Part shown: positions 16,149-24,468 of the stretch, one piece after another | Layout: each line of letters starts with the position of its first letter | Numbering within the stretch: position 1 is the first letter of the stretch | Origin: a virus | Virus record (IMG/VR): IMGVR_UViG_3300047585_000266 | Coordinates: 1 to 47,144 of that record | DNA length: 47,144 nucleotides | Direction: 5' to 3' (one strand) | Program-made: the position numbers and the translations under genes | The notes under the pieces: generated by a model | Database searches by the model: none | Seen by the model: the letters and a program-made list of their open reading frames with translations, nothing else | Told to the model about the DNA's origin: nothing

Positions 16149-16405
16149 AAGGCGAGCGTCTCAGCAATCGGCAGATCGCGACGTTAAAGCACCTCGCGGT
16201 CTGCTGCTCCAATGGCGGCCAGGTGACGCTGACGCGCGATCAGCGCGAGGCCATGGTGCCGCTGTGGCGTCGTGAGTTAATCGAAATTTGGAACCGTCAG
16301 ATGCCGGGTGAAACGCCGCGCGGTCCATTCTTTCGTCCGTCTCCTAGTGGCTGGAATTTGATTGCGGCGGTACTCGCGGCAGCCGATGAAAGGACTGCCG
16401 CATGA
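16139..16405 (+). CDS. hypothetical 88-aa protein
   Basis: Overlaps the end of the repeat-protein gene by 10 bases. The N-terminus (LSNRQIATLKHLAVC) looks like a helix pair, and the rest is basic and Trp-containing. A winged-helix fold is conceivable but not diagnosed. Followed by an ATGA overlap with the next gene. Confidence 0.5.
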
Positions 16406-16521
16406 GAATAGCCGCGATCTTCGCGCTCGCCATTATCGCTCTGGCGACGATGTTCCGTATTGAACATCCTCGCTGCCAGGTTCCCACCCATCCTGATCAG
16501 ACCGTCGGAGGATGTCCATGA
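16402..16521 (+). CDS. small single-pass membrane protein, 39 aa
   Basis: ATGA overlaps at both ends link it to the 88-aa and 98-aa genes. One hydrophobic helix spans residues 3-18 (IAAIFALAIIALATMF), followed by a short polar tail with two cysteines. It could be a membrane peptide or an exported peptide. Confidence 0.45.
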   Translation: MRIAAIFALAIIALATMFRIEHPRCQVPTHPDQTVGGCP

Positions 16522-16814
16522 GCGCGATCAACAAAAACGAAACCGTCGGCGATAAGCCGATCTCGCCGGAATTCCGCGCAACCATGAATGCGATCGCGGA
16601 CACGATCGACGAAACCTTCAACGGTGACAAAAGAGGAGCCGATCGCGAGGTCGGTTTCGTGTTGCTGGTTTTTCCCTTCAAGGATGCTGCGGGCAATAAA
16701 TACCAAGGTCGCGCCAACTACATCTCCAACGCCAACCGCGACGACATCGTGGTGCTACTGAAGGAACAGCTCGCCCGCTTCGAGGGCCAACCGGACATCA
16801 GGGGGACAGCATGA
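16518..16814 (+). CDS. hypothetical 98-aa protein
   Basis: Start ATG 16518 is chosen because GGAGG lies six bases upstream and it overlaps the previous stop. The centre (VGFVLLVFPF) and NYISNANRDDIVVLL suggest an alpha/beta fold. This type of small phage protein is widespread, but no role is known to me. Confidence 0.5.
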   Translation: MSAINKNETVGDKPISPEFRATMNAIADTIDETFNGDKRGADREVGFVLLVFPFKDAAGNKYQGRANYISNANRDDIVVLLKEQLARFEGQPDIRGTA

Positions 16815-17026
16815 ATCATCTCGAATCCGCCGCTTTCGAATCCCGCGAAACCGACAACGATACCCGCTGGCTAAACTTCGTCGCCTCCGCCGAGGACATG
16901 CTCGGCCACGATCTGGACGGCGATCAGGCCGAAGACGGCTACTCGATCGACGGTGCCTACCGGGCTTTCTGCGAGGGCGCCAGCGTCGTGGAATACGTGC
17001 TCGACGTGAAGGGACGACGAAACTGA
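16811..17026 (+). CDS. hypothetical acidic 71-aa protein
   Basis: ATGA overlap with the upstream gene. Strongly acidic (DLDGDQAEDGYSIDGAY). Small acidic early proteins are often DNA mimics or inhibitors, but nothing specific supports that here. Confidence 0.5.
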   Translation: MNHLESAAFESRETDNDTRWLNFVASAEDMLGHDLDGDQAEDGYSIDGAYRAFCEGASVVEYVLDVKGRRN

Positions 17027-17063
17027 CGGACTAAATTCTAACCGCAACCCAGAGGCAACCACC

Positions 17064-17453
17064 ATGACCAATCTCGTTCGATACCAGCCTTTGCGCCTCG
17101 TTCCGGTCTCACCAGCACCGGATCCGCGCATCGCGCAAGCCGTGTTCTCGCGCACCTTCGAGGGCCGTACTGGCCTTGATTTCTCCGCGCTCAACGATGC
17201 CCTGGAATTCCTCTGGCATCGTGGCTTCTCAGTGGGGCCAGGTTGCGTCGGTCATCCCCAGGGCATCATGTACGGCCGCTGGAAGATCGCCAAATGGTAC
17301 AATCTCGATGCCGAGGAATGCGGGCAGTTGCACGGCATCCTCAGCGGCGAGCGCCGGCGGGGACCGGTTTTGATCTCGATCTTCATGTCGGCGCCGGCAT
17401 TCGCGATCGCCGCGGTTGCGTCGCCGGGACTGGCGGAAAGCTTCAATTCATGA
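17064..17453 (+). CDS. hypothetical 129-aa protein
   Basis: Starts after a 37-base gap and ends in an ATGA overlap with the XRE gene. The C-terminal 30 residues include a hydrophobic stretch (LISIFMSAPAFAIAAVA). No domain is recognised. Confidence 0.5.
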   Translation: MTNLVRYQPLRLVPVSPAPDPRIAQAVFSRTFEGRTGLDFSALNDALEFLWHRGFSVGPGCVGHPQGIMYGRWKIAKWYNLDAEECGQLHGILSGERRRGPVLISIFMSAPAFAIAAVASPGLAESFNS

Positions 17454-17875
17454 TCCCCAAAACCGGCCCCGATCCCGTCGACATCCACATCGGTTCGCGG
17501 ATCCGGATGCGCCGGCTGCAGCTCGGCATCACCCAGCAGGAGATCGCCGGGCGCCTGACCATGAGTTTCCAGCAGGTCCAGAAATACGAGAACGGCACCA
17601 ATAGGGTCTCCGGTTCCAGGATGGCGAAGATCGCCGAAATGCTGGGAGTACACCCCGGCTTTTTCTTCGCCAATCTTCCCGGCGGGAATATACTTCAACC
17701 GCATCCGCTGGTCGATTCGACCATGGACCGTTTCATGGCTTCCCGCGAGGGCCTGATGATCGCGCAGGCGTTCGTCCTGATCAGGAACCCGCAGGTGCGT
17801 GCCGCCATTGCCGGCTTTGTCAAACGAATGGGCGACGTCGAATGGCCGGACGTGGCCCCGGGAATACAACCATGA
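17450..17875 (+). CDS. XRE-family transcription regulator
   Basis: A 141-aa protein. The helix-turn-helix (IGSRIRMRRLQLGITQQEIA, then MSFQQVQKYENGTNRVS) is very close to a family of alphaproteobacterial XRE regulators. A C-terminal helical region of about 60 residues follows. It may be a lysogeny or early-gene regulator acquired from a host-type gene. The start is fixed by ATGA overlap with the upstream stop. Confidence 0.75.
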   Translation: MIPKTGPDPVDIHIGSRIRMRRLQLGITQQEIAGRLTMSFQQVQKYENGTNRVSGSRMAKIAEMLGVHPGFFFANLPGGNILQPHPLVDSTMDRFMASREGLMIAQAFVLIRNPQVRAAIAGFVKRMGDVEWPDVAPGIQP

Positions 17876-18045
17876 CGGAACGCGCAGCCAGCGGGAAAAC
17901 GGCGATCATCCTCACGGATCGGCCGGCCCGGCTCAATGTCGGCAACGTCGTCCAGAAAATGCGGCGCATCAGGACCGAGCTCGGACAAATGCTTCAGCAG
18001 CTAGATGACGCGCTGGAGCGGATTGAAACTGGTGATCCAGATTGA
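17872..18045 (+). CDS. hypothetical 57-aa helical protein
   Basis: ATGA overlap with the XRE gene. The C-terminal half (VVQKMRRIRTELGQMLQQLDDALERIE) is a likely helix or coiled coil (heptad-like spacing). It could be a small partner of the regulator upstream; this is speculation from adjacency. Confidence 0.5.
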   Translation: MTERAASGKTAIILTDRPARLNVGNVVQKMRRIRTELGQMLQQLDDALERIETGDPD

Positions 18046-18137
18046 AACCGCTCTGCCTCGCGCTCCTGATCTTTCTCGCAGCCATCGCGGTCGCAGAATG
18101 GCTGCTGCCCGATCTCAACTTCATTTTGTTTGGATAG
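18042..18137 (+). CDS. possible 31-aa membrane peptide (TTG start)
   Basis: A TTG codon overlaps the upstream stop (TTGA) and opens a 31-codon frame that is almost wholly hydrophobic (LCLALLIFLAAIAVAEWLL). No strong ribosome binding site is seen; translation would rely on coupling. Confidence 0.35.
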   Translation: MKPLCLALLIFLAAIAVAEWLLPDLNFILFG

Positions 18138-18147
18138 GAAAATCGCC

Positions 18148-18264
18148 ATGATGCGGATCGAGCAATCGGAGAAGCAATTAGCTCAATGCATGGTTGAGCT
18201 ATCCACCATCGCTGATCCGGAGCTTCGCAAGTGGTGCGAGGTGCAGAGCAGGAGGTTGCCGTGA
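18148..18264 (+). CDS. hypothetical 38-aa protein
   Basis: A small helical, charged protein (QSEKQLAQCMVELSTIADP). Its end contains the AGGAGG ribosome binding site of the next gene and overlaps its GTG start. The preceding GGAAAATCG offers a weak binding site. Moderate support from the compact gene packing. Confidence 0.4.
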   Translation: MMRIEQSEKQLAQCMVELSTIADPELRKWCEVQSRRLP

Positions 18265-18488
18265 GAACGTTTTTATTCAGTCTCGCCGCCTTCGGGTGGT
18301 TAGTTGCTTGGGGCGAAACGCAACACCCGCCGCAACGCGCCAAGGGCAGCATTGAATGTTTCAGTGATGGTCACGGCGAGATGTCGTTCGTTGACGTGTA
18401 CGGGCCTTTCTTCGACGCACACCAAGATGAAGTTAGGCGTCGTCTCAATGACGCAGTTACGCTGGTGTGCAGGGAAAGAGAGGCATGA
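18261..18488 (+). CDS. small exported protein, 75 aa
   Basis: The GTG at 18261 is the likely start: AGGAGG lies at the right distance and the GTG overlaps the previous stop. From this start the protein opens with a signal-peptide-like segment (RTFLFSLAAFGWLVAWG). The remaining 55 residues are polar with two cysteines. Probably periplasmic or membrane-anchored; no family known. Confidence 0.5.
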   Translation: MRTFLFSLAAFGWLVAWGETQHPPQRAKGSIECFSDGHGEMSFVDVYGPFFDAHQDEVRRRLNDAVTLVCREREA

Positions 18489-18733
18489 AACAGTCACAGC
18501 CAGGGAGTGCGGACATGGCCACCCCAACCGCAAAGGAAAAGTTTTCAGGTCTCGCAGTCGCGGGCGAGGATATCGGCGCTGGGAGCAGCGTTATGCTCGC
18601 TCTTGGAAGTAATCTGGTGTTCGCTACGGGCCAAGGTCACGCTGGCGAATATGTGGGTGAGGCGGTTGAGCAAATCCGGGAAGGTTTTCGGGTCAACATC
18701 AAGGATTGCGAAGTACGAGAGGATGATGCATGA
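18485..18733 (+). CDS. hypothetical 82-aa protein
   Basis: ATGA overlap and GGAAAGAGG upstream fix the start at 18485. The core (GLAVAGEDIGAGSSVML, then GHAGEYVGEAVEQIREG) resembles a beta-rich small domain. An internal MATPTAKEK segment resembles the start of the next gene, so a short duplication may exist. Confidence 0.5.
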   Translation: MKQSQPGSADMATPTAKEKFSGLAVAGEDIGAGSSVMLALGSNLVFATGQGHAGEYVGEAVEQIREGFRVNIKDCEVREDDA

Positions 18734-19419
18734 CCACCCCAACCGCAAAGACGAAGCTGGAATTGGCGGACGCCTTAGAAAAACTAGGCCCGCAAGGACA
18801 TGGCCGTATAGTTCTTGCATTAGAATTATCGGATCGTGATTTGATCGTTACTGCGTTGCGCCGCGAATCTCTATGGTGCGATGGGGCTGACCGCACCCCC
18901 GCGCCATCGGTCGCGGGGGAGGTGCGGGAGGCTATCGCATTTCAATTCTATCGGTTCTTGTACTACGCTAATTGCTGGGATTGGCCGCATGACCAAATGT
19001 GGGAAAACTTTCAAAGGTGCCGAGGTTCAGTTATCTGGGAACGATGTATGCGTTCCGCCGATGCCCTCGCCGCCCTCATGTCATCACGGCAATCAGGAGC
19101 CGGGGTGGATGCAGATCAGATTTGGAATGCACTTAAAAATCAATGTGCGGCCACCAAAGACAAATCTGAAGTTAAAACGCTCGTTACTGTACGCCGTTCC
19201 GATGTAATTGCAGCGTGTGCCGCCCTCACGCCATCTCGGCAATCGAGCGCCGGGGAAGCGGAGCCGGTCGCGTGGCTTTATGAGACATGGATTGGCGAAG
19301 ATTCCTGGTCACAGAAATTCACCGATACAAAACCGGCCGGAAATAAATGGGAGCGAAATATTCGTCCGTTGTATCTCGCCGCCCCTCTCTCCACCACTGA
19401 CACCGCAGAGGGAAGATGA
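18730..19419 (+). CDS. hypothetical 229-aa protein, phage Ea-like C-terminus
   Basis: The last gene of the rightward operon. An internal repeat (ALAALMSSRQSGAG and ACAALTPSRQSSAG) divides the protein. The C-terminal 45 residues (PVAWLYETW through RPLYLAAP) match the pattern that ends many phage accessory proteins of the Ea-type. Function unknown. It converges on the leftward cassette with a 23-base gap and no visible terminator. Confidence 0.55.
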   Translation: MTTPTAKTKLELADALEKLGPQGHGRIVLALELSDRDLIVTALRRESLWCDGADRTPAPSVAGEVREAIAFQFYRFLYYANCWDWPHDQMWENFQRCRGSVIWERCMRSADALAALMSSRQSGAGVDADQIWNALKNQCAATKDKSEVKTLVTVRRSDVIAACAALTPSRQSSAGEAEPVAWLYETWIGEDSWSQKFTDTKPAGNKWERNIRPLYLAAPLSTTDTAEGR

Positions 19420-19442
19420 TCGACCGCCGAGTTCGCCGCTAT

Positions 19443-19916
19443 CTAGGGCTGGCTAAACGCAGCGAACCCATAATAGGTCTGGTACGGCGATGGCGACACG
19501 ACCGACAGATTTGAATTAAGCGCATAGATGCCCCCGCCATTAAGCACCAGCCACGATGGCGCGACCGATGAACCCATAGCATTATAGGTGATCGTGTTTG
19601 CGGCCGTTCCCATGAACGTCTGGAAATAATATTCGGTCGTCGCCAGCGCATAAGATGAATTCTTCCATGTCACCAATGCTGTCGCGATCGTTGCGCAAGC
19701 CACAAACAGACAAGCGCCGGAATTAGGCAGCGCGCCGGAGAACGAGATTGAATTGTCGCCGCCAGTTTCGTCGGCTTCGCCGAGAGAGGTAAACGCCGGG
19801 TAGGTTACCGGAGCATTCACAAAACAGCACAACACCCCTGCATCGGATCGGATCCCAGATCCTATCAGGAGCGCGGACAGCAGCAGGAACGATAGGATGG
19901 GCTTGAAGATATTCAT
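19443..19916 (-). CDS. exported protein of the fibre cassette, 157 aa
   Basis: The last gene of the leftward late unit. The N-terminus (FKPILSFLLLSALLIGSG) is a Sec signal peptide. The mature part is beta-rich with Ser/Ala/Thr and aromatic residues and two cysteine pairs. It has no recognised family. AGGA lies seven bases before the ATG. It may be a small surface or adhesion protein. Confidence 0.55.
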   Translation of the reverse strand: MNIFKPILSFLLLSALLIGSGIRSDAGVLCCFVNAPVTYPAFTSLGEADETGGDNSISFSGALPNSGACLFVACATIATALVTWKNSSYALATTEYYFQTFMGTAANTITYNAMGSSVAPSWLVLNGGGIYALNSNLSVVSPSPYQTYYGFAAFSQP

Positions 19917-19932
19917 GGTCCGTTCCTTGGCG

Positions 19933-20145
19933 TCATTTAGCTAGTTCATTGCGCTTCTGCAGAGCCTGGGTTCGGCGCAAGGCGTTGTCGTGCTTGAGCT
20001 TGTCTTTGAATATCTGAGCGGCATTAGGCGAAGCCATTTCTTCCTTGGTCATGACCTGATCAACCGATTGCCATTTCTCAGCCGGGATGGGTTCTTCGGC
20101 AAAAGCAACTGTCGTAAATAAAACGAGGACAAACAAACTTCGCAT
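19933..20145 (-). CDS. exported 70-aa protein
   Basis: The start at ATG 20145 is set by GGGAGG upstream. It has a Sec signal peptide (RSLFVLVLFTTVAFAEE) followed by a short charged helical mature part. Function unknown; it may be a periplasmic helper for neighbouring exported proteins. Confidence 0.55.
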   Translation of the reverse strand: MRSLFVLVLFTTVAFAEEPIPAEKWQSVDQVMTKEEMASPNAAQIFKDKLKHDNALRRTQALQKRNELAK

Positions 20146-20146
20146 A

Positions 20147-21826
20147 TCAACCTCCCTGCACCCAAGAACCGCCATCTGTGCATGTCACTTTGCCGCGCGT
20201 AGTGGAGTAGGTGGACCCTATATAAGCGGCTCCAACTGATACTGTAGCAGGCAGGTCTGAAACGTAGACGCTCTCTCCAAGACACCACGTTCCTGCCGTA
20301 GGAATCGTAGTGTGCGTGTAAAAGAACTGATCCTTCACAAGCATCATCGACGTGTTAGGAGCAGAATTAGTAATCGGCACTGCAACGGCGAGTATGTGGT
20401 TGTTGGCGACGGTTCCGTACAGGAGATTGGTTGAGGCGATATTGATTCCCGTACCGATTCCGGCGTTGAAGACATAGCCGCTGATGTTGTTCGTCTGTAC
20501 ATTGAGATCGTTCGTGCTGTTGAAATCCATCGCCGGAACGGCCGACTGCCCTGCCGCAGGTCCGATCAGCTCGACAATATTTCCCGTAGCGCTAACGCCG
20601 GGCCAAAACAGCCCACCGGAAATCGGCTCAAAATAAAGAAACCGCTGCGAATTGAACGCGCCCTCATTGATATGAATATTGATGTTGGAGATGTTAACGC
20701 TAGTCGAGCCGAACGAGTTTATAAATGTCACCGCGTCACCGAGATAATTCTCAATGTGATTGATAACTAAATCGATATCGCTCGTCGTGCCGCTTGCCAC
20801 CGTAGTGAAATTATAAAAGCACCCCAAGGCATTGCCGCCGATACCCCAATTATCCAGCGCATCGAAGCCGCCGGCTGATGTTTGCTGAATGGCGCAAACC
20901 GTCGCCGACGTCCCATATGGTGCACCAGCATTGATGAATTGATTATGCGCGACAAAGTTGGCACCCTGATCAACCTGATGTGGATTGCTTATAGTCAGAC
21001 CAGCGACTGAGAAGAACTCAAAATAGCTGAACGTAATGTTGGCCTGCGTGCAATAGGCGCAGACGAATTCTGTCTGGAAATATCGGAAAGTGACGTTGTG
21101 GACTTGTATGTTTGAGATCGCGTTGGACGTATCGCTGGGAGCAAACACCAGACCATTCGAGAGTGGGGCTGATCCGAATGTATTGCTCAAACCCAACAAC
21201 GCGAAATTCTCGAACCTGGGACCGCCCGCCGATACATTGTTACCGGTGAACGTGACGGAATTGCCGGAAGCCGCTGTAGAGATCAGAGAAGAACAGGCCG
21301 TCAAAGGTTGCTGGCATGAGCCATCACCGAGAATGCCGCCAGATGGGATGGTGATGGCGCTGAATTTGTATCCCGCCGACGTGGCTGGATAATAGACGAT
21401 ACCGCCGAGATTATGCGCGTGCTGCATCGCGACAGTGTCATCGGCCACGTCATTGCCAACGGCCCCACACCACTTGACATTCAGCATCGCGCCGTTCGTG
21501 ATGCGATACCAGCGACGGTTCAAGCTATCGACATGGATCGTGCAGCCGTTATCGCTGGAGGTCGTGTCCGTGCTGACGTACTGCCATTGACCGCCGCCGC
21601 CATCTATTGTCGGCCAAGTCGCGGAGTAATTCAGCACGCTAACAAGTTGAACGTTGATGTTGCTAGGGACCGTACTCAGCGCGGCCAGATTGCCTACCGC
21701 AAGCGTGGAAACGATATCGTCGTTCGTCGTTCCGATTTCCAACCCGTTCAAGATTCGCTGCTGCGCATGGGACGACCCCATCAACAGCACAGACAGGAGG
21801 AAGAAGCGGATGAGGAAATATTTCAT
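20147..21826 (-). CDS. tailspike-like right-handed beta-helix protein with signal peptide
   Basis: A 559-aa protein. A Sec signal peptide (LIRFFLLSVLLMGSSHA, cut before QQ) precedes a linker. The motif WCGAVGNDVADDTVAMQ near residue 120 is the entry motif of pectate-lyase-like beta-helix tailspikes. About 350 residues of Asn/Ser/Thr-rich repeats follow, and a small C-terminal domain resembles those of phage receptor-binding proteins. Such proteins bind or cut surface polysaccharide. The signal peptide is abnormal for a virion tailspike. The ATG overlaps the stop of the 41-aa gene. Confidence 0.7.
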   Translation of the reverse strand: MKYFLIRFFLLSVLLMGSSHAQQRILNGLEIGTTNDDIVSTLAVGNLAALSTVPSNINVQLVSVLNYSATWPTIDGGGGQWQYVSTDTTSSDNGCTIHVDSLNRRWYRITNGAMLNVKWCGAVGNDVADDTVAMQHAHNLGGIVYYPATSAGYKFSAITIPSGGILGDGSCQQPLTACSSLISTAASGNSVTFTGNNVSAGGPRFENFALLGLSNTFGSAPLSNGLVFAPSDTSNAISNIQVHNVTFRYFQTEFVCAYCTQANITFSYFEFFSVAGLTISNPHQVDQGANFVAHNQFINAGAPYGTSATVCAIQQTSAGGFDALDNWGIGGNALGCFYNFTTVASGTTSDIDLVINHIENYLGDAVTFINSFGSTSVNISNINIHINEGAFNSQRFLYFEPISGGLFWPGVSATGNIVELIGPAAGQSAVPAMDFNSTNDLNVQTNNISGYVFNAGIGTGINIASTNLLYGTVANNHILAVAVPITNSAPNTSMMLVKDQFFYTHTTIPTAGTWCLGESVYVSDLPATVSVGAAYIGSTYSTTRGKVTCTDGGSWVQGG

Positions 21827-21948
21827 TTCTTGCCTGTGTGGACCACGAGCGGAGGCCGGTCGTTGAAGAAGTAGAGGGTGAAGGTCATCGCGAACGCCCC
21901 GGAGGCTGCGAGTAGCAGGCTAAGGGAAATCAGGAGTTTTTTAAGCAT
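21823..21948 (-). CDS. exported or membrane-anchored 41-aa peptide
   Basis: Good ribosome binding site (GAGG, six bases) and ATGA overlap with the tailspike gene. The N-terminus (KKLLISLSLLLAASGAFA) is a signal peptide or signal anchor; only about 20 residues follow (TFTLYFFNDRPPLVV). Confidence 0.5.
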   Translation of the reverse strand: MLKKLLISLSLLLAASGAFAMTFTLYFFNDRPPLVVHTGKK

Positions 21949-21987
21949 CTGGCACCTCGGTTTGAGGGGTTGTAGCACGTTAGGCGG

Positions 21988-24468
21988 CTAGTTGTACGTC
22001 CCGATCGCCGTCAATTGCGGTTGAGGCGTGATGTAGATGTCCGGGTCCATGATCGCCCACTGATTATCGGGACCGCCTCCGAGCTGGAACAGCGACGGAA
22101 ATTCACCGCCAGCCGTCGTGGTAAAATCATTGTACATTCCTGTGAGGACAGTTCCGCTGACGAGCGTACCGCCATTGATGGCGAGTGCTGCATCTGTCGT
22201 AAACTTCGAGAAGTAATTCAGGTAGGTGATATTTGTCGATCCATTGTTGATCGCGAAGCCGCCCTCATATGCATTCATTTTGAGCGCGTTGCCAGCATTG
22301 TTGGTGTAGCCGTTTCGGAACGTGAAGACGTTCTGATAGCAAACCACGTTGCTGTTGGTGTTCACGGTATCGACGAAGGCATTGAGCGCCGCCATTCCAG
22401 CGGAATTAATCAGCCGCATCGTCGTGCCGCTTGGAATAGATATCGAGCTATTGCTGATTGTCCATGTCGATCCGCTCCCGCCAGTCACGGTCACGCCGGC
22501 CGGGATCAAGCCATACAGATCAGTGAGCGTTTGCCCCGCAACCACAGTACCAAAAGCCGATGCCGATATCGTTAGGGTACCTGCGGATATGCTTCCGGTG
22601 ATCTGGGACGAGTTTGCCGCGAATGCCGCTTGCTGTCCCGTTCCGTCCGAAGTTACGCCGTAATAGACCGAGCAGCATACGTGCGTCGCCCAATTGGAGG
22701 CAGCGCTTTTGGTGTAGCCGGATTGAGGGGAAGCCGATTGAGCGAGGTATTCCGTCGATGTAAGGCGTGGTGACTGCGAGGTGTCCACAGAAACCTGAAA
22801 TGGCCCGGTCTGCACCCCAACCACGATCTGATAGCCCGCTCCGACAGCCCCACCATATGATGCGTTAACAGCCTGCCCGATTGTCGAGAGCGTTTTTCCG
22901 ACCCAATTGTTGCTGTCGAATTGACTTCCCCAATGAAGAAACGCCTTATTCCAAGCATATTCGGTCTGCCAAAAACCGAAAGCCGAATTCCAAAGCTCGT
23001 TACAACCCTCGAAACGAGGGATCATCCAGCTTGGCCCGTTGCTTTTGATGTAAGCCGCCGCCTGCGAATGCCAGTCCGTCATCGGATCAACGGCCATCAT
23101 CGGAGCAGGGAACCAAGGATGCGCTCCCATTTCCTTACAGAGTTGGATCATGATTTCAAACGGACAACCGTTACTTAAACCACCTGATCCCGTACCATCA
23201 CCGCCATTCTTGAGCCATGAGCTTAGATCAGCATCATAAACTAGCGTGGCAATCGTCGCGTTGGCCTGCGGCCCGGTTCCCTGATTAGTTAAATCGGTCG
23301 TGGGATTTCCTGAAAAATCCTTGATCGGAACAGCGCCACCGCCGTTTAGGTTCAACGTACATAGTCTCGTTCCGACTTGGCCGCCGCTTGCTCCTGTTGC
23401 GACAGTAATGGGCGAACCGCCAGGTGTCGCGGCGATCTGGAAGAAATTTGCAGTCAGACCCGCGGCTAACACATAATAGGTTTGACCTGATGAAATATTG
23501 GGGGGAGGAAATTGCAAAAATCCCGGCGTAAGCCCAATAGGTTCTCCACCGCTAAAGCCATGTGCCGTCCAGTTAACGCCGCCACCGGCACCCGTCGTGT
23601 ATGTGATGGATGCTGATTTAAAGGTCGATGTTTGATCAAAATACAGTTGGATGGTTTGCTTGTCCACGGGAGCACCTGACCCGAACGAAACAGCATAATC
23701 ATAGCCATTAAAACTTCCTTCGCTGGTGGTGCCCGCGAATAGACTGGCTCGATACTCTACGTCAGCATAGGTGAAATAATTTAGCGGCTTCCGTGTTGCC
23801 CACGTCGTAACATTAGATTGATTGGCAGGCATCCAGTTCAAGAACCGATAAACGCCCCAACCGCCTTGTTTCAGGATCGCCTTAAACTGCGTCCCGAATA
23901 TCTCACCCGCATTATAAGCTGGGAGATCGGCCGTGTAGACGATAGAAATTGAACTGACATAATTGAGCGGGGAAGCGCTAATTGTGTTGACGCCAAAGCG
24001 TACTTGCTGCGGGCTGGTCGTGGCGTTCGGTTGGAGTGTCACCCATCTGGTGCCGTCATTCGCTCCCGTAAGCGACCCCGACACGACTGTTCCAAATCCA
24101 CTCATAACAGTCGTGCTGTCTCCACCGACCCATGTCATACTGTAAGTCCCGCCGCGAACTATCGTGGCAGGGAGATATGCTAACGAGTAATATCCTTGGG
24201 ACTGGCACTGCGTCGGATAGCCGTTGGCGTCATTAAATTGCGGGCTTACCTGCGCGTTGGCATTCGGGTTTGAAGAATAGTTCCATGCTTGTGCGGTCTT
24301 CACGATATTGAGGAATGGAAACTCGTTGCCGAAGCTAGGAAAGTTGAAGTTGACCTGTGATTTTCCGTTATTGAAAAAAGACGAGGCGCTACGCTTTAAA
24401 AAAGCGATTGCTGGAGTGGGCATTAACGCAATAGCGCTTGAACCCGCGAGAAAAGCACGCCTGTTCAT
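21988..24468 (-). CDS. Tat-exported glycoside-hydrolase-like protein (clan GH-A type)
   Basis: An 826-aa protein. The start at ATG 24468 overlaps the upstream stop as TGATG and gives a twin-arginine signal (NRRAFLAGSSAIALM, then APAIA-type cleavage). The N-terminal 400 residues are beta-rich. A barrel-like region carries FEGCNELWN with candidate acid/base E491, and NAYEGG with candidate nucleophile E735. The pairing NE-x-W and YEGG is that of clan GH-A hydrolases. A Gly/Ser/Thr beta domain is inserted between them. The likely substrate is an exopolysaccharide. Tat export implies folding before secretion. Confidence 0.65.
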   Translation of the reverse strand: MNRRAFLAGSSAIALMPTPAIAFLKRSASSFFNNGKSQVNFNFPSFGNEFPFLNIVKTAQAWNYSSNPNANAQVSPQFNDANGYPTQCQSQGYYSLAYLPATIVRGGTYSMTWVGGDSTTVMSGFGTVVSGSLTGANDGTRWVTLQPNATTSPQQVRFGVNTISASPLNYVSSISIVYTADLPAYNAGEIFGTQFKAILKQGGWGVYRFLNWMPANQSNVTTWATRKPLNYFTYADVEYRASLFAGTTSEGSFNGYDYAVSFGSGAPVDKQTIQLYFDQTSTFKSASITYTTGAGGGVNWTAHGFSGGEPIGLTPGFLQFPPPNISSGQTYYVLAAGLTANFFQIAATPGGSPITVATGASGGQVGTRLCTLNLNGGGAVPIKDFSGNPTTDLTNQGTGPQANATIATLVYDADLSSWLKNGGDGTGSGGLSNGCPFEIMIQLCKEMGAHPWFPAPMMAVDPMTDWHSQAAAYIKSNGPSWMIPRFEGCNELWNSAFGFWQTEYAWNKAFLHWGSQFDSNNWVGKTLSTIGQAVNASYGGAVGAGYQIVVGVQTGPFQVSVDTSQSPRLTSTEYLAQSASPQSGYTKSAASNWATHVCCSVYYGVTSDGTGQQAAFAANSSQITGSISAGTLTISASAFGTVVAGQTLTDLYGLIPAGVTVTGGSGSTWTISNSSISIPSGTTMRLINSAGMAALNAFVDTVNTNSNVVCYQNVFTFRNGYTNNAGNALKMNAYEGGFAINNGSTNITYLNYFSKFTTDAALAINGGTLVSGTVLTGMYNDFTTTAGGEFPSLFQLGGGPDNQWAIMDPDIYITPQPQLTAIGTYN

